DNA of 64,000 bases from Saprospiraceae bacterium (GTDB lineage: Bacteria > Bacteroidota > Bacteroidia > Chitinophagales > Saprospiraceae): positions 43,282 through 107,281 of the forward strand of contig JADLHA010000006.1 in NCBI GenBank assembly GCA_020848995.1, in the 5' to 3' direction. The notes below the pieces were generated by a model. It was not told the origin of the DNA. It worked only from the letters and a program-made list of their open reading frames with translations, and did no database searches. Numbering within the stretch: the first letter of the stretch is position 1; each line of letters starts with the position of its first letter. Both the position numbers and the translations under genes were made by a program. Below are positions 45,907 to 55,637 of this stretch, piece by piece.

Positions 45907-47052
45907 TCAGGCAATCGCCCGTATGCACTCGGCGACGTAATGAAAATCCTCTGCTTCCATGCGGTTGTGCAGTGGAATGGACATAGACTGCCGGTCGGCG
46001 AGACAGGCGTTGGGAAAGTCTTCCGGCTGAAGTCCAAAGGTGCGCCGGTAGTAACGGAGCATGTGAACGGCATGGGTGCCCGGTCGCGTAGCAATGCCTT
46101 TGTCCTGTAAGTACTCCATGATCGCGTTGCGGCTCATGGGCGAGCGCGCCTCGTCGACGAATACCACATAAGATTGCCAGCCGTGGCGAGAGCCGGCAGG
46201 TGTCGATGGAGTGCGCAACCATTCGATGCCGGAGAAAGCGTCGTGGTAAAATTGCGCCCACTGGTTCCGATCGTCGATGAAGGCATCGAGCTTTTCGATC
46301 TGAACCCTGCCCACCGCTCCCTGTAAATCCGTCATGCGGTAGTTGTAACCGAGCAGGTCAAATTCCGGGAGGATATAGGGCTTCGGGCCTTTGTGGCGCT
46401 GCTCTTCGGAGAGGGAGGCTCCGTGGTTGCGCAACTGGTTAAGGGTTTCTGCCAACTGGTCGTCGTTGGTAGTCAGCATGCCGCCTTCACCGGTTGTAAC
46501 GGACTTCCGCGGGTGGAATGAAAAACAGCCAATGTCGCCAAGTCCGCCGGCGGGAACGGATTGGTACCGGGCACCTGAAGCGCAGGCGGCATCCTCCACG
46601 ATCCGCAACCCACCAGCCACACTGCGGAGGGCATCCATATCAGCGCACAGTCCGAACAGGTGAACGGGGATGATGGCGCGTGTGCGGCCGTTGATCTTGC
46701 CGGCCACCTGACCCGGGTCGATGTTGTAACTCACCGGGTCGATGTCGACGAACACAGGCTTTGCCCCACAATAGAGCACTGCATTGGCCGTTGCAACCCA
46801 GGTAAACGCCGGTACGAGTACTTCGTCGCCGGGACCCACTCCTAAGGCCACCAGCGCCAGGTGAAGGGCCGTTGTGCAGTTAGATACGGCCAGTGAATGC
46901 CTGACCTGGTGCAATTCGGCAAACCTTCGCTCAAATGCAGCCACTTGCGGTCCCTGGGTCATCCAGCCGGAAAAGATGGGTTCCCGGCAGGCTTCCCATT
47001 CTTCCTGCCCCATCGATGGCTGAGAAATTTGGATGTATTTCCTCGTTGTCAA
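45907..47052 (-). CDS. DegT/DnrJ/EryC1-family aminotransferase
   Basis: PLP-dependent sugar aminotransferase, about 381 residues. The fold-type I core reads AVSNCTTALHLALVALGVGPGDEV, FTWVATANAV, IPVHLFGL and VEDAACASGA, with the PLP lysine in FHPRKSVTTGEGG (Lys183 from the start used here). It would transfer an amino group from glutamate to a keto-sugar nucleotide. Start: the frame extends to a TTG at 47073 inside a TACCTTTG -7-like element. The TTG at 47052 gives MTTRKYIQISQPSMG, which keeps the conserved YIQISQP. ATG 47013 would remove it. It is part of the minus-strand cluster with epimerase and acyltransferase. Confidence 0.87.
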   Translation of the reverse strand: MTTRKYIQISQPSMGQEEWEACREPIFSGWMTQGPQVAAFERRFAELHQVRHSLAVSNCTTALHLALVALGVGPGDEVLVPAFTWVATANAVLYCGAKPVFVDIDPVSYNIDPGQVAGKINGRTRAIIPVHLFGLCADMDALRSVAGGLRIVEDAACASGARYQSVPAGGLGDIGCFSFHPRKSVTTGEGGMLTTNDDQLAETLNQLRNHGASLSEEQRHKGPKPYILPEFDLLGYNYRMTDLQGAVGRVQIEKLDAFIDDRNQWAQFYHDAFSGIEWLRTPSTPAGSRHGWQSYVVFVDEARSPMSRNAIMEYLQDKGIATRPGTHAVHMLRYYRRTFGLQPEDFPNACLADRQSMSIPLHNRMEAEDFHYVAECIRAIA

Positions 47053-47086
47053 AGCGGTGTTTCTGTCCGGCAAAGGTAGGCGCGAA

Positions 47087-48061
47087 TCAGGACTTTTTGC
47101 AGCTCTCCCGCCAGGCGATCAGCCGCTTCAGCCCTTCTTCCAAAGAGTAGTGGTAATGGAATCCCAGTTCCTCCTCTGCCTTTTTGCGAGAACCAATGCG
47201 GTGTTGCACCAGGGCACGGGCGTCATCGGCTGAATAGGGCCGGTAATGCACCTCGAGGGAAGAATGGCGCAACTGCAGGATCAACTGGCACAACTCCCGG
47301 ATGGTCGTCTGCACTTCGGTGCCGACATTGTAAAAACCAAAAGGGCGCTCGCTCACAAGGGCGCAAATGTTGGCGCGAGCCACATCTTCCACGTAAATAA
47401 AGTCGTAGGCCTGTGAGCCGTCGCCGTTGATCACGGGAGCTTCGTTGGCGTCAATCTTGTTGAGCATGATGGGGATCACTCCTGTATAAGCTGCTGTCTG
47501 ATCCTGGTGGGGTCCGTAAACGTTCATGTACCGCAAGCCGATGACGGAAAGGCCATAGCGGTCGTTGAAGGCCGTACACATTGCCTCACCGGCAATTTTG
47601 GTCGCCCCGTAAAAATTGCGGTTGTTGTAGGGATGGTCTTCGGTCATGGGGATCTCTACGGCATCGCCGTAAACCGAAGCCGAAGAAGACCAGACGAGCT
47701 TTTCCACGCGGTGCCGGACGCATGCTTCCAACACGTTGAAGGTCCCTGCTATGTTGACTTCAAAGGCGGTGCGGGGATAGTCCTTGCAATGCAGCAGCCA
47801 CATGGCTGCAAGACAGATCACCCCATCCATTCCGCGGACTGCGGCATCGAGTATGTCGGTATCGCGAATGTCGCCGCCATCCGCAAAGATGCTGCAGCGC
47901 GGGTCGCGAAGCGCATGATCGAGGTACTCCCTTTTGCCCCGGGTAAAATTGTCGTACACGACGACCCGCGCCACGGGATGCCTAAGCAGCTCCTCCACGA
48001 CAAAACTTCCGATGAATCCTCCACCACCAATGACCAGTATATTTTTGCCGGTAAGCTCCAT
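47087..48061 (-). CDS. NAD-dependent sugar epimerase/dehydratase
   Basis: Extended short-chain dehydrogenase of 324 residues acting on a nucleotide sugar. The Rossmann motif GGGGFIGS is at 12-19, the DIRD segment at about 64-67, a Ser in WSSSASVYGD and the catalytic pair Tyr151/Lys155 (FYGATK). RYMNVYGPHQD and YDFIYVEDVARAN follow. GalE-like C4 epimerase or a related dehydratase is possible; specificity cannot be read. First gene of the six-gene minus-strand cluster, with a -7 element TATTTTTG about 27 bases upstream (plus 48088-48095). Confidence 0.88.
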   Translation of the reverse strand: MELTGKNILVIGGGGFIGSFVVEELLRHPVARVVVYDNFTRGKREYLDHALRDPRCSIFADGGDIRDTDILDAAVRGMDGVICLAAMWLLHCKDYPRTAFEVNIAGTFNVLEACVRHRVEKLVWSSSASVYGDAVEIPMTEDHPYNNRNFYGATKIAGEAMCTAFNDRYGLSVIGLRYMNVYGPHQDQTAAYTGVIPIMLNKIDANEAPVINGDGSQAYDFIYVEDVARANICALVSERPFGFYNVGTEVQTTIRELCQLILQLRHSSLEVHYRPYSADDARALVQHRIGSRKKAEEELGFHYHYSLEEGLKRLIAWRESCKKS

Positions 48062-48087
48062 AATGTTTGCAATGCTGGGTTGCGCGG

Positions 48088-48095
48088 CAAAAATA
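48088..48095 (-). promoter_or_regulatory. Candidate -7 element of the sugar-modification operon
   Basis: CAAAAATA on plus is TATTTTTG on minus. It sits 27 bases before the epimerase ATG. No -33 element at the canonical distance. Confidence 0.35.
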
Positions 48096-48158
48096 AGTGA
48101 ATTGATGCTCAGAACCCCCGAAGGAACATTCTAAATATCCCAAGCGCTCAACGTCCCA

Positions 48159-48180
48159 GGCTGGCGCCTGGGCGCCAGCC
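48159..48180. other. GC-rich hairpin in the 410-base divergent region
   Basis: GGCTGGCG (48159-48166) and CGCCAGCC (48173-48180) form an 8-bp stem with a 6-base loop, between the epimerase operon and the divergent T9SS cargo gene. There is no T-run on either side, so it is not a clear terminator. The remainder of 48062-48471 shows only the -7 element described above. Confidence 0.35.
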
Positions 48181-48471
48181 CTTTCTGTCCGGACAACTGA
48201 GGGTAAACACTGAATCTACTATGCAATACCCTTCAACTGCGGTACCCCCGCAACCCTTAACCCCGTGTTGTCCTCTGTGCCATGACCCGCAACCCTGATG
48301 TCGCTCAGCCCGAAGCCTTTTCAATTTCAAAGGGTTCGAATGCCGTTTACACATCAAATTAAACCATTCACTCATTATTGCCACCTGCCGCGAAATAGGT
48401 CTTGCTCCGGCTTCGTTTGCTCCCCACTTTTACCAGACAAACGCAATTGGGCAATCAATAAAACCATCAAT

Positions 48472-49560
48472 ATGAAACTGAAAATGATCATCATCGCGTG
48501 CTGTTTAATTCTGCTGGCGACCCAAACCATGAACGCTCAATGTGGCGTCGTTTGTGAAGATGTCACCCTGACGATCCCGGATTGTGAAACGCTTGAGCGT
48601 TTGGAGGACTTTATTCACATTACAACGGGAGAAGGCTGCACTGTTTCGATATACGACTTTGAAGGCAATCTCGTTCCCAACCCGGTGCCCGCCGACATCC
48701 AGTACGTATGTCAAAACCTTACGGTGCAGGTCAGCAATGGGGAGCAGACCTGCACTTCCAAATTATACATAGGTTTGACGACGACCATTGCGGTCTATCC
48801 TCCTGAATTCCGCTCAATATCCCTTCGCAATTACGAAATGGAGAATGTTCCTCGACCGCGGATAGAGGCCTGTACATGGGGTCTCATTGAGAGGACCTTC
48901 TCATGGGGCGATGAGTTCATCGGGATTTGCCATGTCGTACCGAAAGTGGTGCGAAGCTATACCGTTACCGACCGCTGTGGCAATTCCGGTACCGCCTCCC
49001 ACACATTTGACCTCGTGGGCGACATCTCCTGCCACATCCTGGGCCCCAGTCGCGTACCCATTGGTTCTTCCCTGTTGCTAAAAAGCCAAAATACACCAAA
49101 AGGATTCAAGCCCTTTAATTCGAGCTGGCAGGTGATCGGAGGCGATTGGACCGTTCGCTCAGATAAACTGGATCCGTCAAAAGCCGTTCTGACTCCCGGT
49201 CCGGTTCCTGGGCAGGCAACGGTCATCCTCGATTTATGGGACCGGTTTGGATGCAGCCGGCGTTGCGAAAAAGTGATCACTTCCTACATTTCCAAAGGAA
49301 ATTTGGATCCTCGCACTTCTTCAGGCCAGGAGTTCGAACTGATTGTGCAGGATGACGAACTCCAGCTCCTGTTCTCAACTGATCAGAGGGTTGAATCGGT
49401 ACGGCTCGTCAATCTGGCAGGAAATGTGGTGGCCAGTGCAGAACCTTCAGGTGAAATGCATCAGATTAGCTTGCCCATGAACGGTCTGGAACCAGGTATT
49501 TATATCGTACAGTGGTTTTCAGGAAATTCCGTGGAGACCCTGCGGTTCTTTAAACATTAA
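48472..49560 (+). CDS. Secreted T9SS cargo protein, function unknown
   Basis: A 362-residue exported protein. The signal peptide is MKLKMIIIACCLILLATQTMNA, cut before QCGVV. The mature part has paired cysteines and beta-rich segments including VRSYTVTDRCGNSGTASHTF, reminiscent of HYR/Ig-like repeats. The last 75 residues form a type IX sorting domain (VRLVNLAGNVVASAE ... LEPGIYIVQWF ... LRFFKH). The upstream extension to 48298 is out of character and ATG 48472 is preferred. The LRR cargo gene follows 126 bases later. Confidence 0.75.
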   Translation: MKLKMIIIACCLILLATQTMNAQCGVVCEDVTLTIPDCETLERLEDFIHITTGEGCTVSIYDFEGNLVPNPVPADIQYVCQNLTVQVSNGEQTCTSKLYIGLTTTIAVYPPEFRSISLRNYEMENVPRPRIEACTWGLIERTFSWGDEFIGICHVVPKVVRSYTVTDRCGNSGTASHTFDLVGDISCHILGPSRVPIGSSLLLKSQNTPKGFKPFNSSWQVIGGDWTVRSDKLDPSKAVLTPGPVPGQATVILDLWDRFGCSRRCEKVITSYISKGNLDPRTSSGQEFELIVQDDELQLLFSTDQRVESVRLVNLAGNVVASAEPSGEMHQISLPMNGLEPGIYIVQWFSGNSVETLRFFKH

Positions 49561-49686
49561 AAACCAGATCATCCCACATCCGATTGCTGTAATAAATTTC
49601 CGCATTTCCGGAACTCATCCGGCAGACGACGTATCCATACAGTGGTTTGCCGGTTTTTTCATTCAAACCACCATCAACTCCTTGCG

Positions 49687-51207
49687 ATGAAAAAGCTGTT
49701 CATTTTCTTGTTACTGTTTCCCCTTTCTTCTACCAGACCATCCGCTCAGGTACTACAGCAGGACTCCCTGGCTCTGGTTGCGCTTTACCAGGCCACCAAT
49801 GGTCCAAACTGGAAAAACCATACCAACTGGCTCCAGGGACCTGTGTCGAAATGGTATGGCGTAACGGTACAGGGGACCCGGGTCTATCTGGTCAATCTTT
49901 GGGATAACGGACTTTCCGGCACCATACCCAGCGAAATTGGATTTTTAACCGGCATGGCTGAATTTTCTCTGGGGATGTCTGATCTGGAGGGACCGATACC
50001 GCCGTCCATCGGGCAACTGAGCAATTTATCCGTGCTCAACCTCCGGCGCTCCGGAGTGCAGGGTGATCTTCCCGCTGCTCTTGGACAGTGCACCAAGCTC
50101 ATCCAACTCTACCTTGGAGATAACCGCTTGGTGGGCAAAATCCCGGAATCGCTTGCGAATTGCAAGGACTTGTCCGCGATCCAAATGGGCAAAAATCAAT
50201 TTTCCGGAAATTTTCCACATCTCGTTCTGGATTTGCCGAAACTGAAATCATTGGGATTATCCGAGAATCAATTCAGCGGACCCATTCCAAGAGGCATCGG
50301 GGACCTAACTCTTTTAGAAGAGATCACGCTATCTAAAAACCAGTTTTCCGGTCCGCTGCCCAAATTGGACAAACTGGTGAACCTGAAGTCTTTGCTGCTG
50401 GAAGAAAACCAACTTACCGGTGACCTGGACACAATCCTAGGCCACCACCCCAACCTCGCCTATTGTTACCTGAACAACAACCGGTTTTCTGGAAAACTGG
50501 ATCCGGTTCATTTCAATGCGGCCAACGTGGTCAGGTTGTACGCCAGTGACAACCTCCTGACCAAGCTGGGAGATTTCTCGGGTTGGGCCTCCCAGACCAA
50601 GCTCATCTACCTGATCGTTTCCAACAACAAACTGGACTTCGATGACCTGGTGCCGAACGCCGGTTTGCCAGCCAATAAATTCATCTCCTTCCCTCAACTC
50701 ACGGTGGGTCAGGATACCGCCATCATGGCTCCCCTTGGCAGCAGCCACAAAATGCAATCGCCGATGCAGGACCCATCGGTGACTTACAAATGGTACCTGG
50801 ATGGCGCCCTCCTCCAGGGAGCTACAGGACCTGAATTTAACATTCAATCCCTGGACATGGATTCACTTGGAACTTACCTGTTTATTGCCAGCCATCCCGC
50901 TTTCCCCCGCTTTTCTCTTATCGGCGCCAACAACACCTTCAAGTTGCCGTCGGCAACAAACCGCCTGCTGGACAACGGCGACATTGATTATACTTTTGAC
51001 CCCTTTGCTTCACAAATAGAGGTCCGGTGGAATCGCCCCTTTCAAAAAAAGGAAGTTGCCCTATACGGCATGAGTGGAAGGTGCCTGCTACACCAAAGCA
51101 TTCTTGTCGACTTCTGGAGCCATTCTTTGAATCAATACCCTTCCGGATGCTACATGCTCGAGTTGAGAACAGAAGAGGGTTACGCGGTGATCAGATTTGT
51201 AAAATAG
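49687..51207 (+). CDS. Leucine-rich-repeat secreted protein with T9SS-type tail
   Basis: A 506-residue exported protein with signal peptide MKKLFIFLLLFPLSSTRPSAQ. An LRR N-terminal cap follows (LVALYQATNGPNWKNHTNWL). About ten plant-type leucine-rich repeats come next, of the form LxxLxLxxNxLxGxIPxxIGxL (for example LSGTIPSEIG, LEGPIPPSIG and FSGPIPRGIG). Then comes an Ig-like segment (VTYKWYLDGALLQGATGPEF) and a C-terminal sorting-domain-like end (VALYGMSGRCLLHQS ... YPSGCYMLELRTE ... IRFVK). It is probably displayed or released at the cell surface for binding. ATG 49687 is chosen because the signal peptide starts there. Confidence 0.85.
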   Translation: MKKLFIFLLLFPLSSTRPSAQVLQQDSLALVALYQATNGPNWKNHTNWLQGPVSKWYGVTVQGTRVYLVNLWDNGLSGTIPSEIGFLTGMAEFSLGMSDLEGPIPPSIGQLSNLSVLNLRRSGVQGDLPAALGQCTKLIQLYLGDNRLVGKIPESLANCKDLSAIQMGKNQFSGNFPHLVLDLPKLKSLGLSENQFSGPIPRGIGDLTLLEEITLSKNQFSGPLPKLDKLVNLKSLLLEENQLTGDLDTILGHHPNLAYCYLNNNRFSGKLDPVHFNAANVVRLYASDNLLTKLGDFSGWASQTKLIYLIVSNNKLDFDDLVPNAGLPANKFISFPQLTVGQDTAIMAPLGSSHKMQSPMQDPSVTYKWYLDGALLQGATGPEFNIQSLDMDSLGTYLFIASHPAFPRFSLIGANNTFKLPSATNRLLDNGDIDYTFDPFASQIEVRWNRPFQKKEVALYGMSGRCLLHQSILVDFWSHSLNQYPSGCYMLELRTEEGYAVIRFVK

Positions 51208-51459
51208 AAGGATCGCCTGAATTGTCCCATTTGATGGCAGAATGCATTTAAGAAAAAAGACGAGGGTCAAAAGAAGAATCTAAAGATCTACAACGCACTC
51301 GGCTTCAGCAAAGCATTGTGGTGCCAAATTCATTGTGTGCGTGAAGTCGTACAGGCAGGCTGGTAAAATATGGGGTTTGCTAAGCCTCAAAGCGTGCGAA
51401 ATTGCAGAGAACACTTTTCCGAGAGGGCAAGCATACTCCCCTCCTTCAAGGTAAGCTCC

Positions 51460-52218
51460 TTACCATTTCATCTTAGTCAGCAATTCATTTTTTTGTGTGC
51501 GGGCAACCGGTATTTGAACGTTGCTTTTCATCACCAGGCAGCCACCCTGTCCGCGGATGTAGCGATCCACGTGGTTGAGGTTGACCAGGTAACTTTTATG
51601 CGCCCTGAAGTACTGGTCAAAATGGAACATGGTTTCCATTTCCTTCAGGGTTTTGCTGACCAAATACATCTTTTTATCAGCAAGGTGCACGCGCGTGTAG
51701 TTGCTTTCTGCCTGGAGGTAAGCAATGTCGTCGATGTGCACCATCTTAAATCCCTCTGGTATCGGCAGCGCTATGGTTTGCAGGCCGCCCTGGTATTGGA
51801 CCCGTATGTTTTGGAGCAGCGCGTCCAGGTTAAATGTATTTTCTTTGAGCTGGCGTCTTTCGATCACTTTGCGGACAGCAGCGATCAATTTCGATTTTCG
51901 CACGGGTTTGAGCAAATAGTCAACGGCGTTAAACTCAAATGCGTTGAGTGCGAACTGATCGTATGCCGTAATAAATATGACCTGTGCCGACAATTGGGGC
52001 AATTGTTTGAGCAGTTCGAAACCATTCATGCCGGGCATTTCAATGTCGAGAAAGAGCACATCCGGCTGCAATTCGCCAATCTGCTTTAACCCTTCGAATG
52101 GGTCCTGGCAGGCCGCCACAATCCTGAGTTCCGGACAGTACTCACCGATCTCAAAACGAAGGGATTCAATGCTGCTCCGTTCGTCGTCGATGATGAGGGC
52201 TGATAGCGATGTGTTCAT
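51460..52218 (-). CDS. LytTR-family response regulator
   Basis: A 252-residue DNA-binding response regulator. The receiver domain (6-120) has acidic pair Asp11/Asp12, phospho-acceptor Asp58 (FLDIEMPG) and Lys104 (YLLKPVRK). The LytTR DNA-binding domain (about 150-250) has HIDDIAYLQAESNYTRVHL, HFDQYFRAHKSYLVNLNHVD and VARTQKNELL. ATG 52218 is chosen; the longer frame to 52329 overlaps the kinase gene. It lies 16 bases after the propeller kinase and is surely its partner. Confidence 0.92.
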   Translation of the reverse strand: MNTSLSALIIDDERSSIESLRFEIGEYCPELRIVAACQDPFEGLKQIGELQPDVLFLDIEMPGMNGFELLKQLPQLSAQVIFITAYDQFALNAFEFNAVDYLLKPVRKSKLIAAVRKVIERRQLKENTFNLDALLQNIRVQYQGGLQTIALPIPEGFKMVHIDDIAYLQAESNYTRVHLADKKMYLVSKTLKEMETMFHFDQYFRAHKSYLVNLNHVDRYIRGQGGCLVMKSNVQIPVARTQKNELLTKMKW

Positions 52219-52234
52219 ATGCGGTGTCAGAGGT

Positions 52235-55200
52235 TCAGGAATTGGATACCGGTATTTTAACGGTGACGCAGGTACCTGCAGCATGTCCGGCTGAATCGGT
52301 TTTGTCGTCGATAGCGATGTGGATTCCATAGGAATCCATCTTGTTCAGGAGCTCTACGCGGTCGAGCGTAATGCCCATACCCATGCTTTTATACTTGACC
52401 GCCGAAAGGCTTTTGAGCTCTGCGGCCTTTGCCCTTCCGACTCCGTCATCATCGATGGTGCATGCTACCTGATCCCCCATTAACGCAAATTTCAGACGGA
52501 GGTGACCGATGCCTTTTTTGTGCAGGAGCCCATGCCAGATGGCGTTCTCGACGAAGGGCTGAAGCAACATGGGAGGAATGTACACCTGATCCAGGTCAAC
52601 GCGGTCGTCTGTTTCCAAACTGAATTCAAACTTGTTCTCAAACCGAATTTGCTCCAGCTCGATGTAAAGAAGCAGGGTCTCCACTTCCTCTGCCAGAGAA
52701 ATCGTTTTCTCCTTTGAATTTTGGAGTATCATCCGGATCAGGTGAGAAAAATTAGACAGATACTCCGCCGCAATCTTGGGCTCCGCATGCAGTATGTAAT
52801 TTTTAATTGAATTGAGGCTGTTGAACATAAAATGCGGATTCATTTGGGAGCGGAGAGCCTTTAACTCCAGCTCCGTGATCTGCTTATCGTAATGGGCCTT
52901 TTCGGTTTCGCGCCTCCGGATGTATTTGATCCGCCAGTTGTAAAGCGCCACCATCAATCCGACAAACGCAGAGGCCCACAGCAGGATGAACCAGGTTTTT
53001 GCGGTTAGCGGTTTGTTTACGTGAATGTCGAGGGAACGGACGGGAGATGGCGTTGATGGATTTCCGGCTTTGATCTGCAAATTGTAGTCTCCGGGCTTTA
53101 GCGACGCCAGCGTTACTATCTTGTTTTCACCCAAAGCGATCCATTGACCGGAAAGCCCCTGAACCCGGTACCAGTATTTTAAATTGTAATCATTTGGATA
53201 GGCAAGCGCCTGAAATTGTACGTCGAGGTAATCCTGACCCGGATCGAGATTCAAACTGCTGATAAAATTGACGTCGCCGGCGTAAGAAACGTTTTGTCCT
53301 GCAATGCGAATGGCCTTGAGCACGATCGGGATTTGCTCCCGTGCGTATGCATTCCAAAGGGAATCGGGGTGAAACACAATGATGCCCGAGCCATTGACGG
53401 TGGCGATGCGGCCATCTTGTAAAGTGAGTACCTGACGCGGGTCGATGTAGGGATCCACCAAGCCTTCGCGAACACCAAATTGCCTGATCTCCCCGGTTTG
53501 CGGGTCGATCGCGTTCAAGCCATTCTGCGCGAATGCCCATACCCGCCCTTGCCGGTCCGGATAGAGTTCGTGAACCCAGGCGCAACCCAGTCCATCACGG
53601 GTGGTGTATTGTTTGACCAGGATCAGGCTGTCACCCCTGCGTATAAACTCTCCCGTCATCGCAAGGTTGCCCACCCAGTAATGGCCACGGGCATCCTGAA
53701 TGACGGAATTCACGTCAATGTCCGGAAAAGGTTGGACGCCCCTTTCAAATGACATTGGACTGATCCTGCCGGTTTCCAAATCGACTGCATAGATCCGGTT
53801 TGTAAAAATGATCGCTTCGTTGTGGCCAGTGAAAAACAGACCTTGAAAAATAGGGGCCTGCAGCCCATTTCCCGCCATGGCCATTTGCGGGTTTTGAATG
53901 CTGTGGCAGGGACCTCCCGGCCGAAACCACACGAAACGGTCCCTGCTCACCCCACCGATCCATCCCTCTGGACTTACAGACAGATTCCAGAAATTCGGAA
54001 CGCCTGCTCCTGAATCCCTGCACATTCCCAAATCGACTTTCTTCCCGGTCTCAGGATCCAGGGCAAACAACATCCCGCCACTGCTGATCAGCAACCTTCC
54101 CATTGCGTCAATGACCAATCCGTTCAGGGGCAACTGATGTTCCAATACGAGGGCAGATGAATCTGAAGTAAGCGATATTGCGATCAACTTTTTTCCCGTA
54201 CCGTTTTGCCCATGGTCGCTGAGGTAAATCAGGTCGCGCGCGGGGTCGTAGGCCAACCTTCCGGGATAAATGCGTCCTGAAAATCCGTATTTGGCAATGG
54301 AGTAATGGTCGATCTGTTCCTTCTTTGCACTCAATACGCTGACCCCGTTTGTGCGCCCGAACCAGATGTTGCTGCCTGCATCCGAAAATACCTCCTCAAC
54401 GATGCCGATGTCTTCGCCTGCATGAATGGACTCGACGGACGAGTCCATGGGGTTAAACTTCCCTATGGTATATGCAGTGGAGAACAGGTACCCGTTCCCG
54501 ACATCCTCGATGTCTCTGACGACGGGGTTGATCATGCGGCCATTCAATTCGATTGCGCAATCGGTGTGACTGCACTTGCCGGACTCCGGTTCAAAGCGAT
54601 TGATCCCGATGGAACCCATCCAGATGCCTCCATGGGCATCCTGGTAAAGGGCTTTGCCATAGCAGGGGAATTCAACAAATTTTGTGCTTTGCTTGTCAAA
54701 CGAAACCAGTCTGCTGTCAAAGGGTATCGGGTACCCGGCTTCTCTGTACACCAGCGTCAGCCACAGGCGATTTGGGTCAAATCGATCCTGCAAGATGTCG
54801 GTGATGCTGCACAGCGCATTCGCCCTGTTGTTGCGCAGCCAATCCGGACCAAAGGATTCAAATTGTTCGGTAGTGCGGTCAAAGCGGTGCAACCAGTAAT
54901 GGTCACCCCCTAACCACAGATACCGATCGTCTTCGCAGATCGAATGAACGGTCTCGTAACCATTCGATACCAGCAGGGGATAGTGGTATTGTTTAAATTG
55001 AAGCGACCTGGGATCAAAGGAGTTGAAGCCACCGAGGCGAAATCCCAGCCAGATCTTTCCACTGGAGGATGCGCGAAGGCATCTTACATCGCCTGCCCCA
55101 ATGGACAGGGAGTCACCGGGCTGGTGTGCAAACAATTCGAATTGATTGCCATCATAGCGCACCAGACCCTGGTCGGTTCCAAAGTACATGTAGCCGGTAG

Positions 55201-55348
55201 AATCCTGGGTGATGTCAAACGTCCACGAGCTCATGCCTTGCTCCGGGCCAAGGTTATATAATCTGGGGGCCCTCCATTGAGCGCTTAGCACTAAGGCGTT
55301 CATCGCCAATAGGGCCGGGACCAGAGATCGGATGCTGCTTGCAGACAT
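52235..55348 (-). CDS. Propeller-sensing LytS-type histidine kinase
   Basis: A 1037-residue sensor. The signal peptide ends near LSAQ. A large periplasmic two-component-regulator propeller follows (about 30-690; blades such as DSTGYMYFGTDQGLVRYDG). Then a Y_Y_Y domain (about 690-775, ending LKPGDYNLQIKAGNP), one membrane helix (about 787-807, WFILLWASAFVGLMVALYNW) and a LytS-type kinase (His_kinase). The phospho-acceptor is His839 in QMNPHFMFNSLNS. HATPase motifs are LLQPFVENAIWHG and IDDDGVGR. It passes its signal to the LytTR regulator encoded 16 bases downstream. Start ATG 55348 gives a proper signal peptide; 55387 is the alternative. Confidence 0.9.
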   Translation of the reverse strand: MSASSIRSLVPALLAMNALVLSAQWRAPRLYNLGPEQGMSSWTFDITQDSTGYMYFGTDQGLVRYDGNQFELFAHQPGDSLSIGAGDVRCLRASSSGKIWLGFRLGGFNSFDPRSLQFKQYHYPLLVSNGYETVHSICEDDRYLWLGGDHYWLHRFDRTTEQFESFGPDWLRNNRANALCSITDILQDRFDPNRLWLTLVYREAGYPIPFDSRLVSFDKQSTKFVEFPCYGKALYQDAHGGIWMGSIGINRFEPESGKCSHTDCAIELNGRMINPVVRDIEDVGNGYLFSTAYTIGKFNPMDSSVESIHAGEDIGIVEEVFSDAGSNIWFGRTNGVSVLSAKKEQIDHYSIAKYGFSGRIYPGRLAYDPARDLIYLSDHGQNGTGKKLIAISLTSDSSALVLEHQLPLNGLVIDAMGRLLISSGGMLFALDPETGKKVDLGMCRDSGAGVPNFWNLSVSPEGWIGGVSRDRFVWFRPGGPCHSIQNPQMAMAGNGLQAPIFQGLFFTGHNEAIIFTNRIYAVDLETGRISPMSFERGVQPFPDIDVNSVIQDARGHYWVGNLAMTGEFIRRGDSLILVKQYTTRDGLGCAWVHELYPDRQGRVWAFAQNGLNAIDPQTGEIRQFGVREGLVDPYIDPRQVLTLQDGRIATVNGSGIIVFHPDSLWNAYAREQIPIVLKAIRIAGQNVSYAGDVNFISSLNLDPGQDYLDVQFQALAYPNDYNLKYWYRVQGLSGQWIALGENKIVTLASLKPGDYNLQIKAGNPSTPSPVRSLDIHVNKPLTAKTWFILLWASAFVGLMVALYNWRIKYIRRRETEKAHYDKQITELELKALRSQMNPHFMFNSLNSIKNYILHAEPKIAAEYLSNFSHLIRMILQNSKEKTISLAEEVETLLLYIELEQIRFENKFEFSLETDDRVDLDQVYIPPMLLQPFVENAIWHGLLHKKGIGHLRLKFALMGDQVACTIDDDGVGRAKAAELKSLSAVKYKSMGMGITLDRVELLNKMDSYGIHIAIDDKTDSAGHAAGTCVTVKIPVSNS

Positions 55349-55617
55349 GGGTGAGACAAACACCAAGATAGCCGCAGACCGGCACATTTTTCCAATCTAT
55401 TTAGCCAGTGGTTTACAGACCGAGTAAACCGTCGCCGACATTGGTCAAAACGCCATCACCTGGGGATGGCGATGAACGGATGCGCCGGTCTTTGGAAAGC
55501 CAGGCTCAAGGGGAAAGCAGGCTTGGGTTTGTGTGGACTACCCGCCTCAGAATGGGCTGGTGAACACCGGTGGAAAAAATCGATCTCGTGTAAGTGCGGC
55601 TGACACGTTCGCGACGG

Positions 55618-55637
55618 ATAAACGAACGAACGTTTAT
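55618..55637. repeat. Imperfect palindrome at the frr 3' end
   Basis: ATAAACG (55618-55624) and CGTTTAT (55631-55637) flank AACGAA, so the AACGAACGTT core of the recurring palindrome is present in variant form. It overlaps the last codons of frr. The 55388-55617 gap holds nothing else recognised. Confidence 0.35.

Noticed and set aside
48159..48180. Terminator
   Set aside because: A good GC stem but no T-run on either strand and no gene ending nearby, so it is kept only as an unexplained hairpin.
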